Positions 20,898 through 29,655 of a DNA stretch of 53,657 bases are shown one piece after another. The notes under the pieces are model-generated. The model was not told where the DNA came from and made no database searches. It saw only the letters and a list, made by a program, of their open reading frames with translations. The stretch spans positions 1 through 53,657 of the IMG/VR virus record IMGVR_UViG_3300042922_000451; one strand, given 5' to 3'. Position 1 is the stretch's first letter. The number at the start of each line of letters is the position of its first letter. The translations under genes and the position numbers were made by a program. The DNA comes from a virus.

Positions 20898-21221
20898 TTA
20901 AACCCCCAACCTATCCTTTAAATTTTCAAAAGTCTTTTCTCCAATAATGTTCACTAAATCATATATTGATATATATGGTCTATTGTCAATTATTTTTTGG
21001 GCTTTTATTTCTCCTATATTATACAACGATTCAAGTTCTTTTTTAGTCGCTGTATTTATATTTACTTTATCTTTTGTAGATTCGGTGTTAACATTGACAT
21101 TCTGGTTAACGTGTTGATTCACTATTGGAATTGTGGATTCTCTTATATTTCCAATAAAATAACCAAGAAGCACTGCTATTATAATAATCATTATGACCAA
21201 TATTATATTTTTATTTTGCAT
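20898..21221 (-). CDS. ComEA-like membrane-anchored helix-hairpin-helix protein, 107 aa
   Basis: An N-terminal membrane anchor (ILVIMIIIIAVLLGYFIG), an asparagine/valine-rich spacer, then the ComEA-type DNA-binding unit VNINTATKKELESLYNIG, IKAQKIIDNRPY and FENLKDRLGV with two helix-hairpin-helix loops (YNIGEIKAQKI). ComEA binds incoming DNA at the cell surface during competence. Here the gene is in the lysis module, 3 nt from the BhlA-like gene. Confidence 0.85.
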   Translation of the reverse strand: MQNKNIILVIMIIIIAVLLGYFIGNIRESTIPIVNQHVNQNVNVNTESTKDKVNINTATKKELESLYNIGEIKAQKIIDNRPYISIYDLVNIIGEKTFENLKDRLGV

Positions 21222-21248
21222 ATTACACCGCCTCTAATACTGTGAGAC

Positions 21249-21479
21249 TTAGATTAAATTTTCCTGCACTACCTGAATGAATTCATTATATCTTTCCTTA
21301 TATAATATCATATTTTCTGGACTTTTTTCTATAACTTCTTTTTCGGTAACAGTTATATTTATATTATGATTCATTTTATTTTCGCCTATATTAGCTGTGA
21401 ATACCGCGACTACTTTGTTAAGTCCCTCATCTTCAATTCTTACGGTAGCATTCAAAGTTACTGATTTATTTATTTCCAA
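21249..21479 (-). CDS. Small hypothetical protein, 76 aa
   Basis: Beta-rich with a regular alternation (LNATVRIEDEGLNKVVAVFT, NINITVTEKEV) and a helical end. Overlaps the upstream gene by 14 nt. Position between tail tip and lysis genes is typical for small tail-tip or lysis accessory proteins; function unknown. Confidence 0.65.
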   Translation of the reverse strand: MEINKSVTLNATVRIEDEGLNKVVAVFTANIGENKMNHNINITVTEKEVIEKSPENMILYKERYNEFIQVVQENLI

Positions 21480-21654
21480 TATTATTCACCTCCAATCTCT
21501 GTTTAGTGATAGTAGCTCTAGTTTGCTCTGCCACTTCTCCTGTTAATTCTTTTAATATCATAAGCATTACAGTTATTGGAAGTCCACTCTCATTAAGGTC
21601 TTTTATCAATAATGCTTTTGTATCCTCAACTAATAAATCGAATGATTTGTCCAT
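21466..21654 (-). CDS. Small hypothetical protein, 62 aa
   Basis: Helical, acidic first half with KALLIKDLNESGLPITVMLM and a polar end. It lies 3 nt after the tail endopeptidase stop. Function unknown. Confidence 0.65.
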   Translation of the reverse strand: MDKSFDLLVEDTKALLIKDLNESGLPITVMLMILKELTGEVAEQTRATITKQRLEVNNIGNK

Positions 21655-21657
21655 ATT

Positions 21658-23400
21658 TTAACCTCCTAACGCAGTCACTCTTGACTGAAGATCTGATATC
21701 ATTGAATATACGCCATTAAATTGAATGCCAACACTGTTAAATTCGTTATTAACAGTAGTTTTATCCGCGTATTGACTATGTGTATGATATGTAGATGCCC
21801 ATGGTGGACTAATACATGAAATACTATTGCAACTTATATCCGCGGCACTTAAATCCTGATTACAAGACAATCTTTCACATAAAATAAGGCCACCAAATGT
21901 GGGAGTACCATCATCATATATTACTACTTTATTGTAAGCTGTTTTCAGAAACTTATTATCTATAGTTAAGAATACTGTTCCATCTGTTGCGTATAATTTC
22001 TTAGCTATAATTTCGCCATTGTTTATAGTTACGTTACCACTCGGGTCCATTACTACTAAACCAGCTTGTGAAATCATAACCTTAGGGCTAATATTATTGA
22101 AATACAACTTAACATCAGTTGGGTTTTGTTGTATCAAACTCATTACTTCACCGCTTGACACTTTTGATGAAATTTGACCCGCTTGAATAGTTATTTGTGA
22201 TTGTAAATTGGCTGTTTTATTAGTAACTTCTTGTAAAATTTGGTCTTCGGATAATTCTATTTTAGAAGTTAATCTAGCATCTAATGATGATACACTAAGT
22301 TCTATTTTTTGTTTTGTGAATTCAATTTGAGCTAAGGTCTTATTCATAACTATATTTATATCTTTCTTGATTATGCCTAATACTATTTTTTTATATTTTT
22401 TAAGTATACAATCATATTCATAACTTATGATACGTCCGTCAAGGTCTATATTCATTTTAAGATGTCTTATTTTGACTTTATCACCAAGATTAAGACTTAT
22501 TAAATTCTTAAATTGCTCATATTCTCTTGTATTACCAAGATGCTCAAATTCTATTTCATAGTTGAAAGACGGTTGGTCTACATGCTTTTCGGAATATAAT
22601 AAATTTACTAAATCTCTTAATTGTTGTAAAGCTGTAGCTTCGGTCGTGTTCTCGTTAACTGTTATAGAATCAAATGTCATATGGCGCACTATTGGTTGAG
22701 GATAAGAACTTACAAGCGGCGAATCTATATAATATTCAGGAAGCAACAATTCATCTGCGCCTTGCGGAACTATTCTAGTCGCCAAAGTATCCATATCTAA
22801 AGTTTCTGTTATACCGATTAGATTTTTACCATAACTTATTATATATCCACTGTTGACACCTATTTCATCTTTAACAATAATATTAAAGTTATTAAAATCA
22901 AATTCGCCACCCCAACGAGTAAGTATGCTGTTATCATCATCTGAAAATATAGCTGATATAGGATTTTTTCTAACTATTCTCGCATTATCTATTGGCTCAG
23001 TAGTATCACCAGACGCAGTAAATATGTGAGGATTTAAAGTATTATTTAATATTTGTTGAACAGCTTGAAGTCTATTTTTCCCAACTATGTTCGTATCAGG
23101 GACGAAATTATCCATCAAATCAAATACTATATGTTTCGCATAGACAATGATAGTATGAGGTTCTTTTTCAGTTTTTTGAATTCTAAATAATTGATAGCCT
23201 GAAGGAGTTGGAACTTTTATAATTCTATAATTTTGAAGTTCTTTATATATTGTTTTCCCTCCGCCATACATTGGATACTCAAGCTCTAAATACCAAACAC
23301 CATTAAGTTCTCTTGATATATCAGCCCTTATACATTCATTTAAAACACCTATACCATTGTGTTGGAAGTTAGTTTCTGTGCTATTGTATAAAGTTATCAA
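21658..23400 (-). CDS. Tail-associated endopeptidase / tail-spike (Prophage_tail family), 580 aa
   Basis: N-terminal 340 residues match the siphovirus Tal (gp27-like) fold: ECIRADISRELNGVWYLELE, YRIIKVPTPSGYQLFRI, YAKHIVFDLMDN, then ISLNLGDKVKIRH near residue 300. A helical linker (LAQIEFTKQKIELSVSSLDA) leads to a beta-rich C-terminal part with TYHTHSQY. It forms the tail tip below the distal tail protein and may bind or cut the wall. The start follows an AGGAGG box (AAGGAGGTGAACT). Confidence 0.82.
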   Translation of the reverse strand: MITLYNSTETNFQHNGIGVLNECIRADISRELNGVWYLELEYPMYGGGKTIYKELQNYRIIKVPTPSGYQLFRIQKTEKEPHTIIVYAKHIVFDLMDNFVPDTNIVGKNRLQAVQQILNNTLNPHIFTASGDTTEPIDNARIVRKNPISAIFSDDDNSILTRWGGEFDFNNFNIIVKDEIGVNSGYIISYGKNLIGITETLDMDTLATRIVPQGADELLLPEYYIDSPLVSSYPQPIVRHMTFDSITVNENTTEATALQQLRDLVNLLYSEKHVDQPSFNYEIEFEHLGNTREYEQFKNLISLNLGDKVKIRHLKMNIDLDGRIISYEYDCILKKYKKIVLGIIKKDINIVMNKTLAQIEFTKQKIELSVSSLDARLTSKIELSEDQILQEVTNKTANLQSQITIQAGQISSKVSSGEVMSLIQQNPTDVKLYFNNISPKVMISQAGLVVMDPSGNVTINNGEIIAKKLYATDGTVFLTIDNKFLKTAYNKVVIYDDGTPTFGGLILCERLSCNQDLSAADISCNSISCISPPWASTYHTHSQYADKTTVNNEFNSVGIQFNGVYSMISDLQSRVTALGG

Positions 23401-23485
23401 TAGTTCACCTCCTTGTGGTATTGTGAAGTAATACCGAGTCTTATTAACTCAGTATCACCCCACAAGTTTTTAAAGTAGTCATTTA
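23401..23485 (-). other. Short non-coding gap with hairpin
   Basis: ATACTGAGT and ACTCGGTAT form a 9-bp hairpin (one G-U) at about 23431-23456. No T run follows, so it is more likely an mRNA processing or stability element than a terminator. Confidence 0.45.
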
Positions 23486-23632
23486 TCAAACATGATTAGC
23501 TAAATATTCTGCAACTGGTAGTACATAGTTGGTTGGAACTACAGGCCTTTCATCACCATCTATAGGCTCTAAAAGATATACGCCTGATCTAACAAGGATT
23601 GCGTAAGATACTACTAAGTACTGTTTTATCAT
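23486..23632 (-). CDS. Very small protein in the tail module, 48 aa
   Basis: MIKQYLVVSYAILVRSGVYL followed by an acidic, proline-rich half. The ATG lies 1 nt after the upstream stop, so translation is coupled. Short proteins of this kind (XkdX or CD1375-like in position) are common next to tail-fibre genes; the family assignment is not certain. Confidence 0.6.
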   Translation of the reverse strand: MIKQYLVVSYAILVRSGVYLLEPIDGDERPVVPTNYVLPVAEYLANHV

Positions 23633-23633
23633 A

Positions 23634-23900
23634 TTAGTCACCACCCTTCGCTTCTAATATAGCCATCCTGGCATCTAAATCTATAATAGCTTCTGCCATA
23701 GCAACCTTTTCCCAGTCAACAGGCTCTTCGACATAAATAGGTTCTTCCGAGGTCGGTTTACCATCTGGATATAACTCTCTCCATTCTTTGAAGAGTTCTC
23801 TTTCTTCTTCGTTAGCTAACTCTTCAGGAGTGATTTTAATTTCACCATCTAGCTGTATTATAAGTGTATTATCTATTATATTTACATTTGATAAATCCAA
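23634..23900 (-). CDS. Small acidic tail-module protein, 88 aa
   Basis: N-terminal LSNVNIIDNTLIIQLDGEIK, a conserved-looking helix EERELFKEWRELYPDGKPTS, and a C-terminal helix IIDLDARMAILEAKGG. It is next to the large fibre gene with no gap, as expected of a fibre chaperone or accessory protein. No confirmed family. Confidence 0.62.
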   Translation of the reverse strand: MDLSNVNIIDNTLIIQLDGEIKITPEELANEEERELFKEWRELYPDGKPTSEEPIYVEEPVDWEKVAMAEAIIDLDARMAILEAKGGD

Positions 23901-26705
23901 TTAAATCACTCCTCTACAATCAGCTATAATTTTTACAGTCATAGCTGTATTTTGAGCTCTCACTAAGGCACCATCTACTGCATCCACAATTCTAAAAGTT
24001 AGCATTACAGAGTCGGTATCTACTTTTATTAGAGAAGCGTATGGTGAGAATTTGGCTGTTAGGTCTGTGCCTAAGTAGGCTAAAAGTATCTTTAGATTTT
24101 TAAGACTTATTCTTGGTACCGCGTTCTTTTTAACCTTGAATGGCACTACTATCTGTACAAAAGCAACTCCAGCACCGTCAGAAGTCATAGTACAAAATGC
24201 TCCGTTAACATTTATCTCTTCATATACGCTTAAATCAACTACTCTATCTAAAGCTAAATTGCTTTTCTGTCTGCTCTCTAAAGCATTCGCTACGCTTGTA
24301 ACTCCAGATACTAAATCTTGTTTAAAGGTTAGAGCTATAGTTCCTGCGTTTGGAGCTACGGTATCTAATATTTTGTAGTCTATTGTGTATATGGCATTTG
24401 CGTCTAGAGTAGCCGTAGTCATATTAGCCCCCACTCTGTCGTAATAGCCATCGGCAGCTGCACTGATAGTCCAAGAATTACTATCATATATTTCGTTCTT
24501 TAATATATCTATAATGTTATTAGCTCTATTTTTTAGGGCACTTTCTGGATAAGTGGTATGATTTATACGACTCCAACCGCCCCCAGAGCCAACTATTGCA
24601 ATCTCCCCTAATACCATGCCACTATCTACATATACATAATTGTCTCCCGTATCTATCTTTGGTATGTCTCCGACTATCTTAGTATTTGCGTCAGTTATAG
24701 GCTCAGGATTAGCTAATTTATAATGTAACTGATATCCTTCATAACCAGGAGCTACATTGTTTTTGCACCAAGTAAGTAGAGATACGTTTGTAGTTCCGTT
24801 GTCTGATCGTATTATTGATGCGCCACTACTTATAGCAGATATTAAGTTACTCGACATAGTTACAGCGTTAGTGCTCTTACTTTGTACAGCATATGTATTC
24901 CAAGCACCTGCTGAATTTTTTACAGTTATTAAATCACCGACATTGAATTGTGAAGCATCTGTAAAATTTATTACTGCTTGACCTGCACTAGCGGCACTAG
25001 CTACGGTGGTAGTTAGCCCACCTGCTGGTAGTACATTTCCGTCTACTACAGATACCCACACAACGTATCTTGAGCCATAAGCACCTGCAGCTTTCCAACC
25101 ATTCATAAAGGCTTTAATTTCATCTGCATTAGGGTTAGTGGCATCTAACCACCCCGAGTCTGTAGTAGAAATAGATACCCACAAAGTTCCGTTTGGTCTG
25201 TCAGAAGTGATTTGATCTACATCAGTAATAGTTCCTGCAGGTAAAATCTTTTCATCATACTTAATAGCCGCAAGAGCATATCTACCATCTGTGAGTATAT
25301 CAACTCCTGGCATACATGAATTTAATCTAACAACTTTCCTTCCTGTAGTTGTTGATGAATAAATCCAATCATAATCTTTACCGTATAAAGTTTTGTGCTT
25401 CCAGTTAATTAACCCTTCAGCTTTACCGTTCTTAAGAGTTACTGTATCTCCATCACCGAATTTACCCTCTATGACACATCTTTCCATCCTACAAGGTTTA
25501 TAGGAAGGAGTTGATGAGCCTTCAACAATCATAGCTTCTTTATGGTAAGCTACACCTGTGTCGGCTACAATACTACCCGATATCATACTAACTCTTAAGC
25601 GTTTGGTATCTGAACTTGTTGTGACTGTAGCTGATATTTTTGTGTCCGTAGTATTAGTTGTAGTTACATTAGCTAGCAATGCATTTGTATCGGCGTCTAA
25701 TATTTGAATTCTAGCGGCAGTGGCTGTCCCTCTTTTGCAAACTGTTGAAAAAGTATACTGAGTATTAGGTTTACAGGGGACAATTTGATTATAACCGTTA
25801 TTGGCAGAAGCATTGTTGTCTTCCACTACAAAATATCCATTTTCTATACGAGGATTAGTATTTCCATAACTTAAGCTCCACCAGTTAATACCTTCTTCAC
25901 CATTACCGTTCCTTACGAGGTTGTCATGCCTTATCTCAATATAAGGATTAGTAAGTATACCATAAGAATCAACATATGAGTACTTTTCTAAGAGCTGCTC
26001 TACAGTAAGATTGTTGTATTCTTCCGCTGTAATTTCGTTAACTTGTACACCATCCATATATGCATATTGACCTATTGAGCCGAGTAGGTGCATGCCCATA
26101 GCAGGCATAGAAGTAACTGTTGCCGCAGGCAATTTAAGTCCTACTCTAGTAAAATTTATTGTATCTGTAACATAGCCGGTATATAGATTTGCTTGACCTA
26201 TTCCATCCGTATTCCAATACCCTCTAACGCCTGAACTAAGATTACCATTCTTTAGATACACACTAAAGAACAAATATTTACCAGTTATTTTCGGTATTAG
26301 CTCATTTCTTACTGTTCCTGATAGATCTGTGTAACCCCCTGCACTTGTAAGTATTCCTTTTAGACTACTTAACCCAAAGACTTTATTGCTGATATCTGAA
26401 GACAGGGTTAAGCCTCCTTGAGTCCACTTACTTACATCTTCACAATTTCCATCTTTACCCAACAAGTTAACATAGTGCCTTCCACTCCAAGCTACCTCAG
26501 GTATAACTGGAACTTTAACAGGGTTAACGATTTTACTATTCATTCCATAACTTAAGGTCAGAGTCGCTACAACTCCACTACCGAGAACATCATCAATTTC
26601 CTTAAATTTAACATCCACACTGTCAAAATTGTCATTAATATCTTTTATATCCGCTGGGTCAGTGTAATCCGGTTTTTTATAATTATAATTAAGTGTGTAT
26701 TTCAT
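23901..26705 (-). CDS. Large tail fibre / receptor-binding protein, 934 aa
   Basis: N-terminal attachment motif YKKPDYTDPADIKDINDNFD, common to baseplate-linked fibres. Then beta-rich modules: a lectin/carbohydrate-binding-like repeat (YLFFSVYLKNGNLSSG; later TQYTFSTVCKRG), a central region with GKDYDWIYSSTTTGRKVVRL, a linker rich in alanine and serine (TVASAASAGQAVINFTDASQ) and a C-terminal domain. This is the best candidate for host binding. Coding is visibly richer in G and C than the neighbouring genes, suggesting exchange. Confidence 0.75.
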   Translation of the reverse strand: MKYTLNYNYKKPDYTDPADIKDINDNFDSVDVKFKEIDDVLGSGVVATLTLSYGMNSKIVNPVKVPVIPEVAWSGRHYVNLLGKDGNCEDVSKWTQGGLTLSSDISNKVFGLSSLKGILTSAGGYTDLSGTVRNELIPKITGKYLFFSVYLKNGNLSSGVRGYWNTDGIGQANLYTGYVTDTINFTRVGLKLPAATVTSMPAMGMHLLGSIGQYAYMDGVQVNEITAEEYNNLTVEQLLEKYSYVDSYGILTNPYIEIRHDNLVRNGNGEEGINWWSLSYGNTNPRIENGYFVVEDNNASANNGYNQIVPCKPNTQYTFSTVCKRGTATAARIQILDADTNALLANVTTTNTTDTKISATVTTSSDTKRLRVSMISGSIVADTGVAYHKEAMIVEGSSTPSYKPCRMERCVIEGKFGDGDTVTLKNGKAEGLINWKHKTLYGKDYDWIYSSTTTGRKVVRLNSCMPGVDILTDGRYALAAIKYDEKILPAGTITDVDQITSDRPNGTLWVSISTTDSGWLDATNPNADEIKAFMNGWKAAGAYGSRYVVWVSVVDGNVLPAGGLTTTVASAASAGQAVINFTDASQFNVGDLITVKNSAGAWNTYAVQSKSTNAVTMSSNLISAISSGASIIRSDNGTTNVSLLTWCKNNVAPGYEGYQLHYKLANPEPITDANTKIVGDIPKIDTGDNYVYVDSGMVLGEIAIVGSGGGWSRINHTTYPESALKNRANNIIDILKNEIYDSNSWTISAAADGYYDRVGANMTTATLDANAIYTIDYKILDTVAPNAGTIALTFKQDLVSGVTSVANALESRQKSNLALDRVVDLSVYEEINVNGAFCTMTSDGAGVAFVQIVVPFKVKKNAVPRISLKNLKILLAYLGTDLTAKFSPYASLIKVDTDSVMLTFRIVDAVDGALVRAQNTAMTVKIIADCRGVI

Positions 26706-26965
26706 TTAACCACCTCCACGTAAATACGCGCTTTTAGTATTTCAGGTCCTATCCTATATATAAAATCACAATAAAATGCACCTATATTTAATCCAGAAAA
26801 TAAAGTTGAAATTCGTTTATTGTCAACCATTGCTGACCCATTTTCTACTTCATTTCCATTGATATCTGTGATTTTATAATCAGCTGATGTTATAACAAAA
26901 TCCTGCTTAACTTGACTTAATACTTCAATTCCTATTTGTCGTACTTCCCCTTTTCTTATAATCAC
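26702..26965 (-). CDS. Small baseplate-region protein, 87 aa
   Basis: Beta-sandwich-like sequence (RQIGIEVLSQVKQDFVITSA, IGAFYCDFIYRIGPEILKAR). Overlaps both neighbours by 4 nt. Probably a baseplate or fibre adaptor; not assigned to a family. Confidence 0.62.
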   Translation of the reverse strand: MIIRKGEVRQIGIEVLSQVKQDFVITSADYKITDINGNEVENGSAMVDNKRISTLFSGLNIGAFYCDFIYRIGPEILKARIYVEVVK

Positions 26966-27279
26966 ATTATCAACTCCCTGTACGAATAAGTTAATTCATG
27001 ATGGAGGTCACTAAATATTGGTTCATACTGTCTATAGCTAAAACCCTCACTATTTTGAATGATATCATAATTGTCCATAATTATTCTAACCTCCAGTTTT
27101 AAATAATCAATTTTTATAAATATATTGTTATAATAAGTCATATTACCAGCAGAATCTCTAGCATGCAATTCTAATATGTATACTCCACTATTTTGTTTTG
27201 GTATTTCAGCAGTAAAAGTATTAGGTGGAAGGAAGTCAAAACTGACCTCCACTCCATCTAAAAAACCTATTAGCTGCAT
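26962..27279 (-). CDS. Ig-like small baseplate protein, 105 aa
   Basis: First half is an Ig-like strand pattern (FTAEIPKQNSGVYILELHAR, DSAGNMTYY) and resembles one repeat of the Ig-domain protein just upstream. The second half (YDIIQNSEGFSYRQYEPI) is separate. 1 nt gap to the upstream gene. Probably surface-exposed on the baseplate. Confidence 0.65.
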   Translation of the reverse strand: MQLIGFLDGVEVSFDFLPPNTFTAEIPKQNSGVYILELHARDSAGNMTYYNNIFIKIDYLKLEVRIIMDNYDIIQNSEGFSYRQYEPIFSDLHHELTYSYRELIM

Positions 27280-27280
27280 T

Positions 27281-28207
27281 TTACACGTCCGTAACAGTTA
27301 CTGAGATTGTGAATGTAGCGCCTCCAGTAACTGGATTTGGTGTTATAGTAACTGCTGTAATTGCTGGAGGAGTAGTATCTAATGTAACAACTCTTGTGAC
27401 TTCACTATATTTACCAGCCGAATCAGTAGACCTTATTGCAATAGTGTTAGACCCTTGAGCTAATGTTATGGCTTTACTGAAGCTTCCTGATGAAACAGTA
27501 ACTGAGCCTTGGTCTGCATCATTGAGTTTAATAGTAACACTGACTGGAGATGAAGTTGCGTCATTAGTCGTTCCAGAGACAGTTAAAGAAGCATTATTAG
27601 TTATTAGACCTTCAGAAGGATTGCTAATATTAAGTACTGGTGGAACAGTATCTACTGTAAATGTAGTAGATGCAGTATTTGAAGTGTTATCATCATTATC
27701 CTGTATAGTAATCGTTATGGTATGACTTCCTTCACCTAAAGCCGATTGAACTACATATGTGCAATTATATCCATTAGTAACGGAAGTGCAAGTCATTCCT
27801 GTAGCGGCATTTCCTATAGATGAACCTCCATCTATTTTGAGAGAAAGTGTAGCAATATCTATACCAGAACCACCAGCTTCATCCCTAACTTGGAATGTAA
27901 TAGTTGGACTAGCTGAAGTAAGCTTTGCGCCGGACGAAGGTGATGTGATAGAAATTGTTGGTTTTGTTGTTTCCTTTACTTGTAATTTCAAACTACTACC
28001 TAACGTAGCATCAGCATCCGTTTTAGTTGTAGTATTACCCGCCTCATCGGTAGCTTGAACTTGTACTGGATAATAATGTCCAGCATTCACGTTATAAGAC
28101 GTTACACTTGGAGCGGTTATGGTTTTCTCATATTTACCTGTGGAACCATTGTAAATTAAGTCATAGGTTTGACCGTTGATAGTGACTCTAACTGTATTAA
28201 CAGCCAT
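27281..28207 (-). CDS. Multi-Ig-domain tail/baseplate protein, 308 aa
   Basis: At least three Ig-like repeats: YPVQVQATDEAGNTTT, then TISITSPSSGAKLTSASPTI, then VLNISNPSEGLITNNASL with SGTTNDATSSPVSVTI, and a partial fourth (AVTITPNPVTGGATFTISVT). Phage Ig domains decorate virions and bind cell-surface glycans weakly. The last repeat is cut short, and the gene 1 nt downstream starts another Ig-like unit, as if a longer protein had been split. Confidence 0.72.
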   Translation of the reverse strand: MAVNTVRVTINGQTYDLIYNGSTGKYEKTITAPSVTSYNVNAGHYYPVQVQATDEAGNTTTKTDADATLGSSLKLQVKETTKPTISITSPSSGAKLTSASPTITFQVRDEAGGSGIDIATLSLKIDGGSSIGNAATGMTCTSVTNGYNCTYVVQSALGEGSHTITITIQDNDDNTSNTASTTFTVDTVPPVLNISNPSEGLITNNASLTVSGTTNDATSSPVSVTIKLNDADQGSVTVSSGSFSKAITLAQGSNTIAIRSTDSAGKYSEVTRVVTLDTTPPAITAVTITPNPVTGGATFTISVTVTDV

Positions 28208-28220
28208 TTATATTCCTCCT

Positions 28221-28481
28221 CTATAAATTAGTTAATTTAATATTTTTCCATGAATTAATAGGGATTGACCCCCAAACTTTATCTTTCGTAGTGCTCCAAG
28301 TTTGTAGGTTAACTGGTCTTGTTTTAGTTAGAATCCAACTCTCATCCAAGGATATATCCCATGATTTGTTTAATTGATTCCCCCAGGTAGCCATAACTTC
28401 TTCTATAGTTACTGACATTATAAATGTTTCATTAGTATTAACTGGTCTTTTACTGTATTCTATATTTTGAATAACTAACAT
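28221..28481 (-). CDS. Small tryptophan-rich baseplate-region protein, 86 aa
   Basis: Six tryptophans in 55 residues (ATWGNQLNKSWDISLDESWI, QTWSTTKDKVWGSIPINSWK). The ATW motif also occurs as PTWGNF at the end of the upstream baseplate protein. No family recognised; probably virion-associated by position. Confidence 0.6.
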   Translation of the reverse strand: MLVIQNIEYSKRPVNTNETFIMSVTIEEVMATWGNQLNKSWDISLDESWILTKTRPVNLQTWSTTKDKVWGSIPINSWKNIKLTNL

Positions 28482-28485
28482 CCAA

Positions 28486-28953
28486 TCACCTACCTACAAA
28501 ATTCCCCCAAGTAGGCATCCTAATATCCTGTAATTCTCTGATAGTTTGCTGTAGGATATCAAATTCCTCCCTAGCCTCTACGGCTTCATCACTGTAGACA
28601 CTCTCTTCAACTTTAATGCTAAATGTTGCCGAGCTTATTTTATTAAGACCTTCAAAAATGCTTACATCAGCCTCAACTATACCAGCCTTATCAAGGACTT
28701 CATAAAGCACATTAATCTTTGCTTCACCTGTTGACGCGTTCGTAATAGTTACACCAGTTGTACTATCTTGATATCTGCTAACCTTGTCTGGTCTTTTAAA
28801 GTTGGCTCTTAAACTTAATCCAGTTAAAGATAATGGCACCGAATCTTGTATTAATTTTAAATATATTACTAATTTGTCGCCTCTTTTTATTCCAGTAAAG
28901 GTTTCAATTTTTTCGCGTTTAGTATCCAATTTGACTATTAAAGGTTTTTCCAT
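28486..28953 (-). CDS. Baseplate upper protein (BppU_N-like), 155 aa
   Basis: Beta-rich with FTGIKRGDKLVIYLKLIQDS, then SLTGLSLRANFKRPDK and TGEAKINVLYEVLDKAGIVE, which matches the N-terminal domain of BppU-type baseplate proteins that attach fibres to the tail tip. The C-terminal helix (AREEFDILQQTIRELQDI) likely trimerises. Start at 28953, because the GGAGG box covers an earlier in-frame ATG; it overlaps the last base of the upstream gene. Confidence 0.75.
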   Translation of the reverse strand: MEKPLIVKLDTKREKIETFTGIKRGDKLVIYLKLIQDSVPLSLTGLSLRANFKRPDKVSRYQDSTTGVTITNASTGEAKINVLYEVLDKAGIVEADVSIFEGLNKISSATFSIKVEESVYSDEAVEAREEFDILQQTIRELQDIRMPTWGNFVGR

Positions 28954-29651
28954 TATAACCACCTCCATCTAGGAGTTATCTCGATTTTTGTAACAGACCC
29001 ACTCCAACTTATTGAATTTTCATTTGGTTGTAATTTCGGAAATTCACCAATCATTTGATTGTTGAGCAATGTGGTACTTTTATAACATTCTTCAGCTTCT
29101 GAATCTAGTTCTATATACGAAGAAACTCCAGTTAAATTGATAGTCGTACCATTGATGATTAAATCTATATTGCCAGTTCCAAATATTTTTATATACGGAG
29201 TGCTGACGTACGTACCCGGATTATATACTGTTGATGGTGATGTTAAAGTTAATTCATCATTTGAATATATAAATGGGTCACACGTGAAAGTAGCAGTAAA
29301 CCTGCCCAAAACTATTAGAGTTCTTTCTATATTAGTGCATGAAACCGATTTTACTTTATAATAGTTATTATCATCATCACTAAATATAAGCCTATTATCT
29401 ATAATTTTGCTAACAATCCATTTTCTTATAAGTCTAGCTTTATCATGCATGTTGTTAAAATCAACTACTCCAAAATCTATCGGTATTTCTATATCACCAT
29501 ATGTTTCTTCATCCTCAGTTAAACTCCCGTTTCTTCCTGGGATTATTAATTGATTGGAATTTCTTTTAGGGATAGGAATTATAGGCCTATGTTCCATAAC
29601 TAATCCCAAATCTTCAAAACTATTAGAATTATTAAAATTAATACTAAGCAT
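28953..29651 (-). CDS. Distal tail protein (Dit family), 232 aa
   Basis: N-terminal SFEDLGLVMEHRPIIPIPKR and IPGRNGSLTEDEETYGDIEI with FTATFTCDPFIYS near residue 125 are characteristic of siphovirus distal tail proteins, which form the hub between the tail tube and tail tip. The C-terminal half is a galectin-like beta region (YIKIFGTGNIDLIINGTTIN). Located between the tape measure and baseplate genes as usual. Confidence 0.85.
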   Translation of the reverse strand: MLSINFNNSNSFEDLGLVMEHRPIIPIPKRNSNQLIIPGRNGSLTEDEETYGDIEIPIDFGVVDFNNMHDKARLIRKWIVSKIIDNRLIFSDDDNNYYKVKSVSCTNIERTLIVLGRFTATFTCDPFIYSNDELTLTSPSTVYNPGTYVSTPYIKIFGTGNIDLIINGTTINLTGVSSYIELDSEAEECYKSTTLLNNQMIGEFPKLQPNENSISWSGSVTKIEITPRWRWL

Positions 29652-29655
29652 AAGT

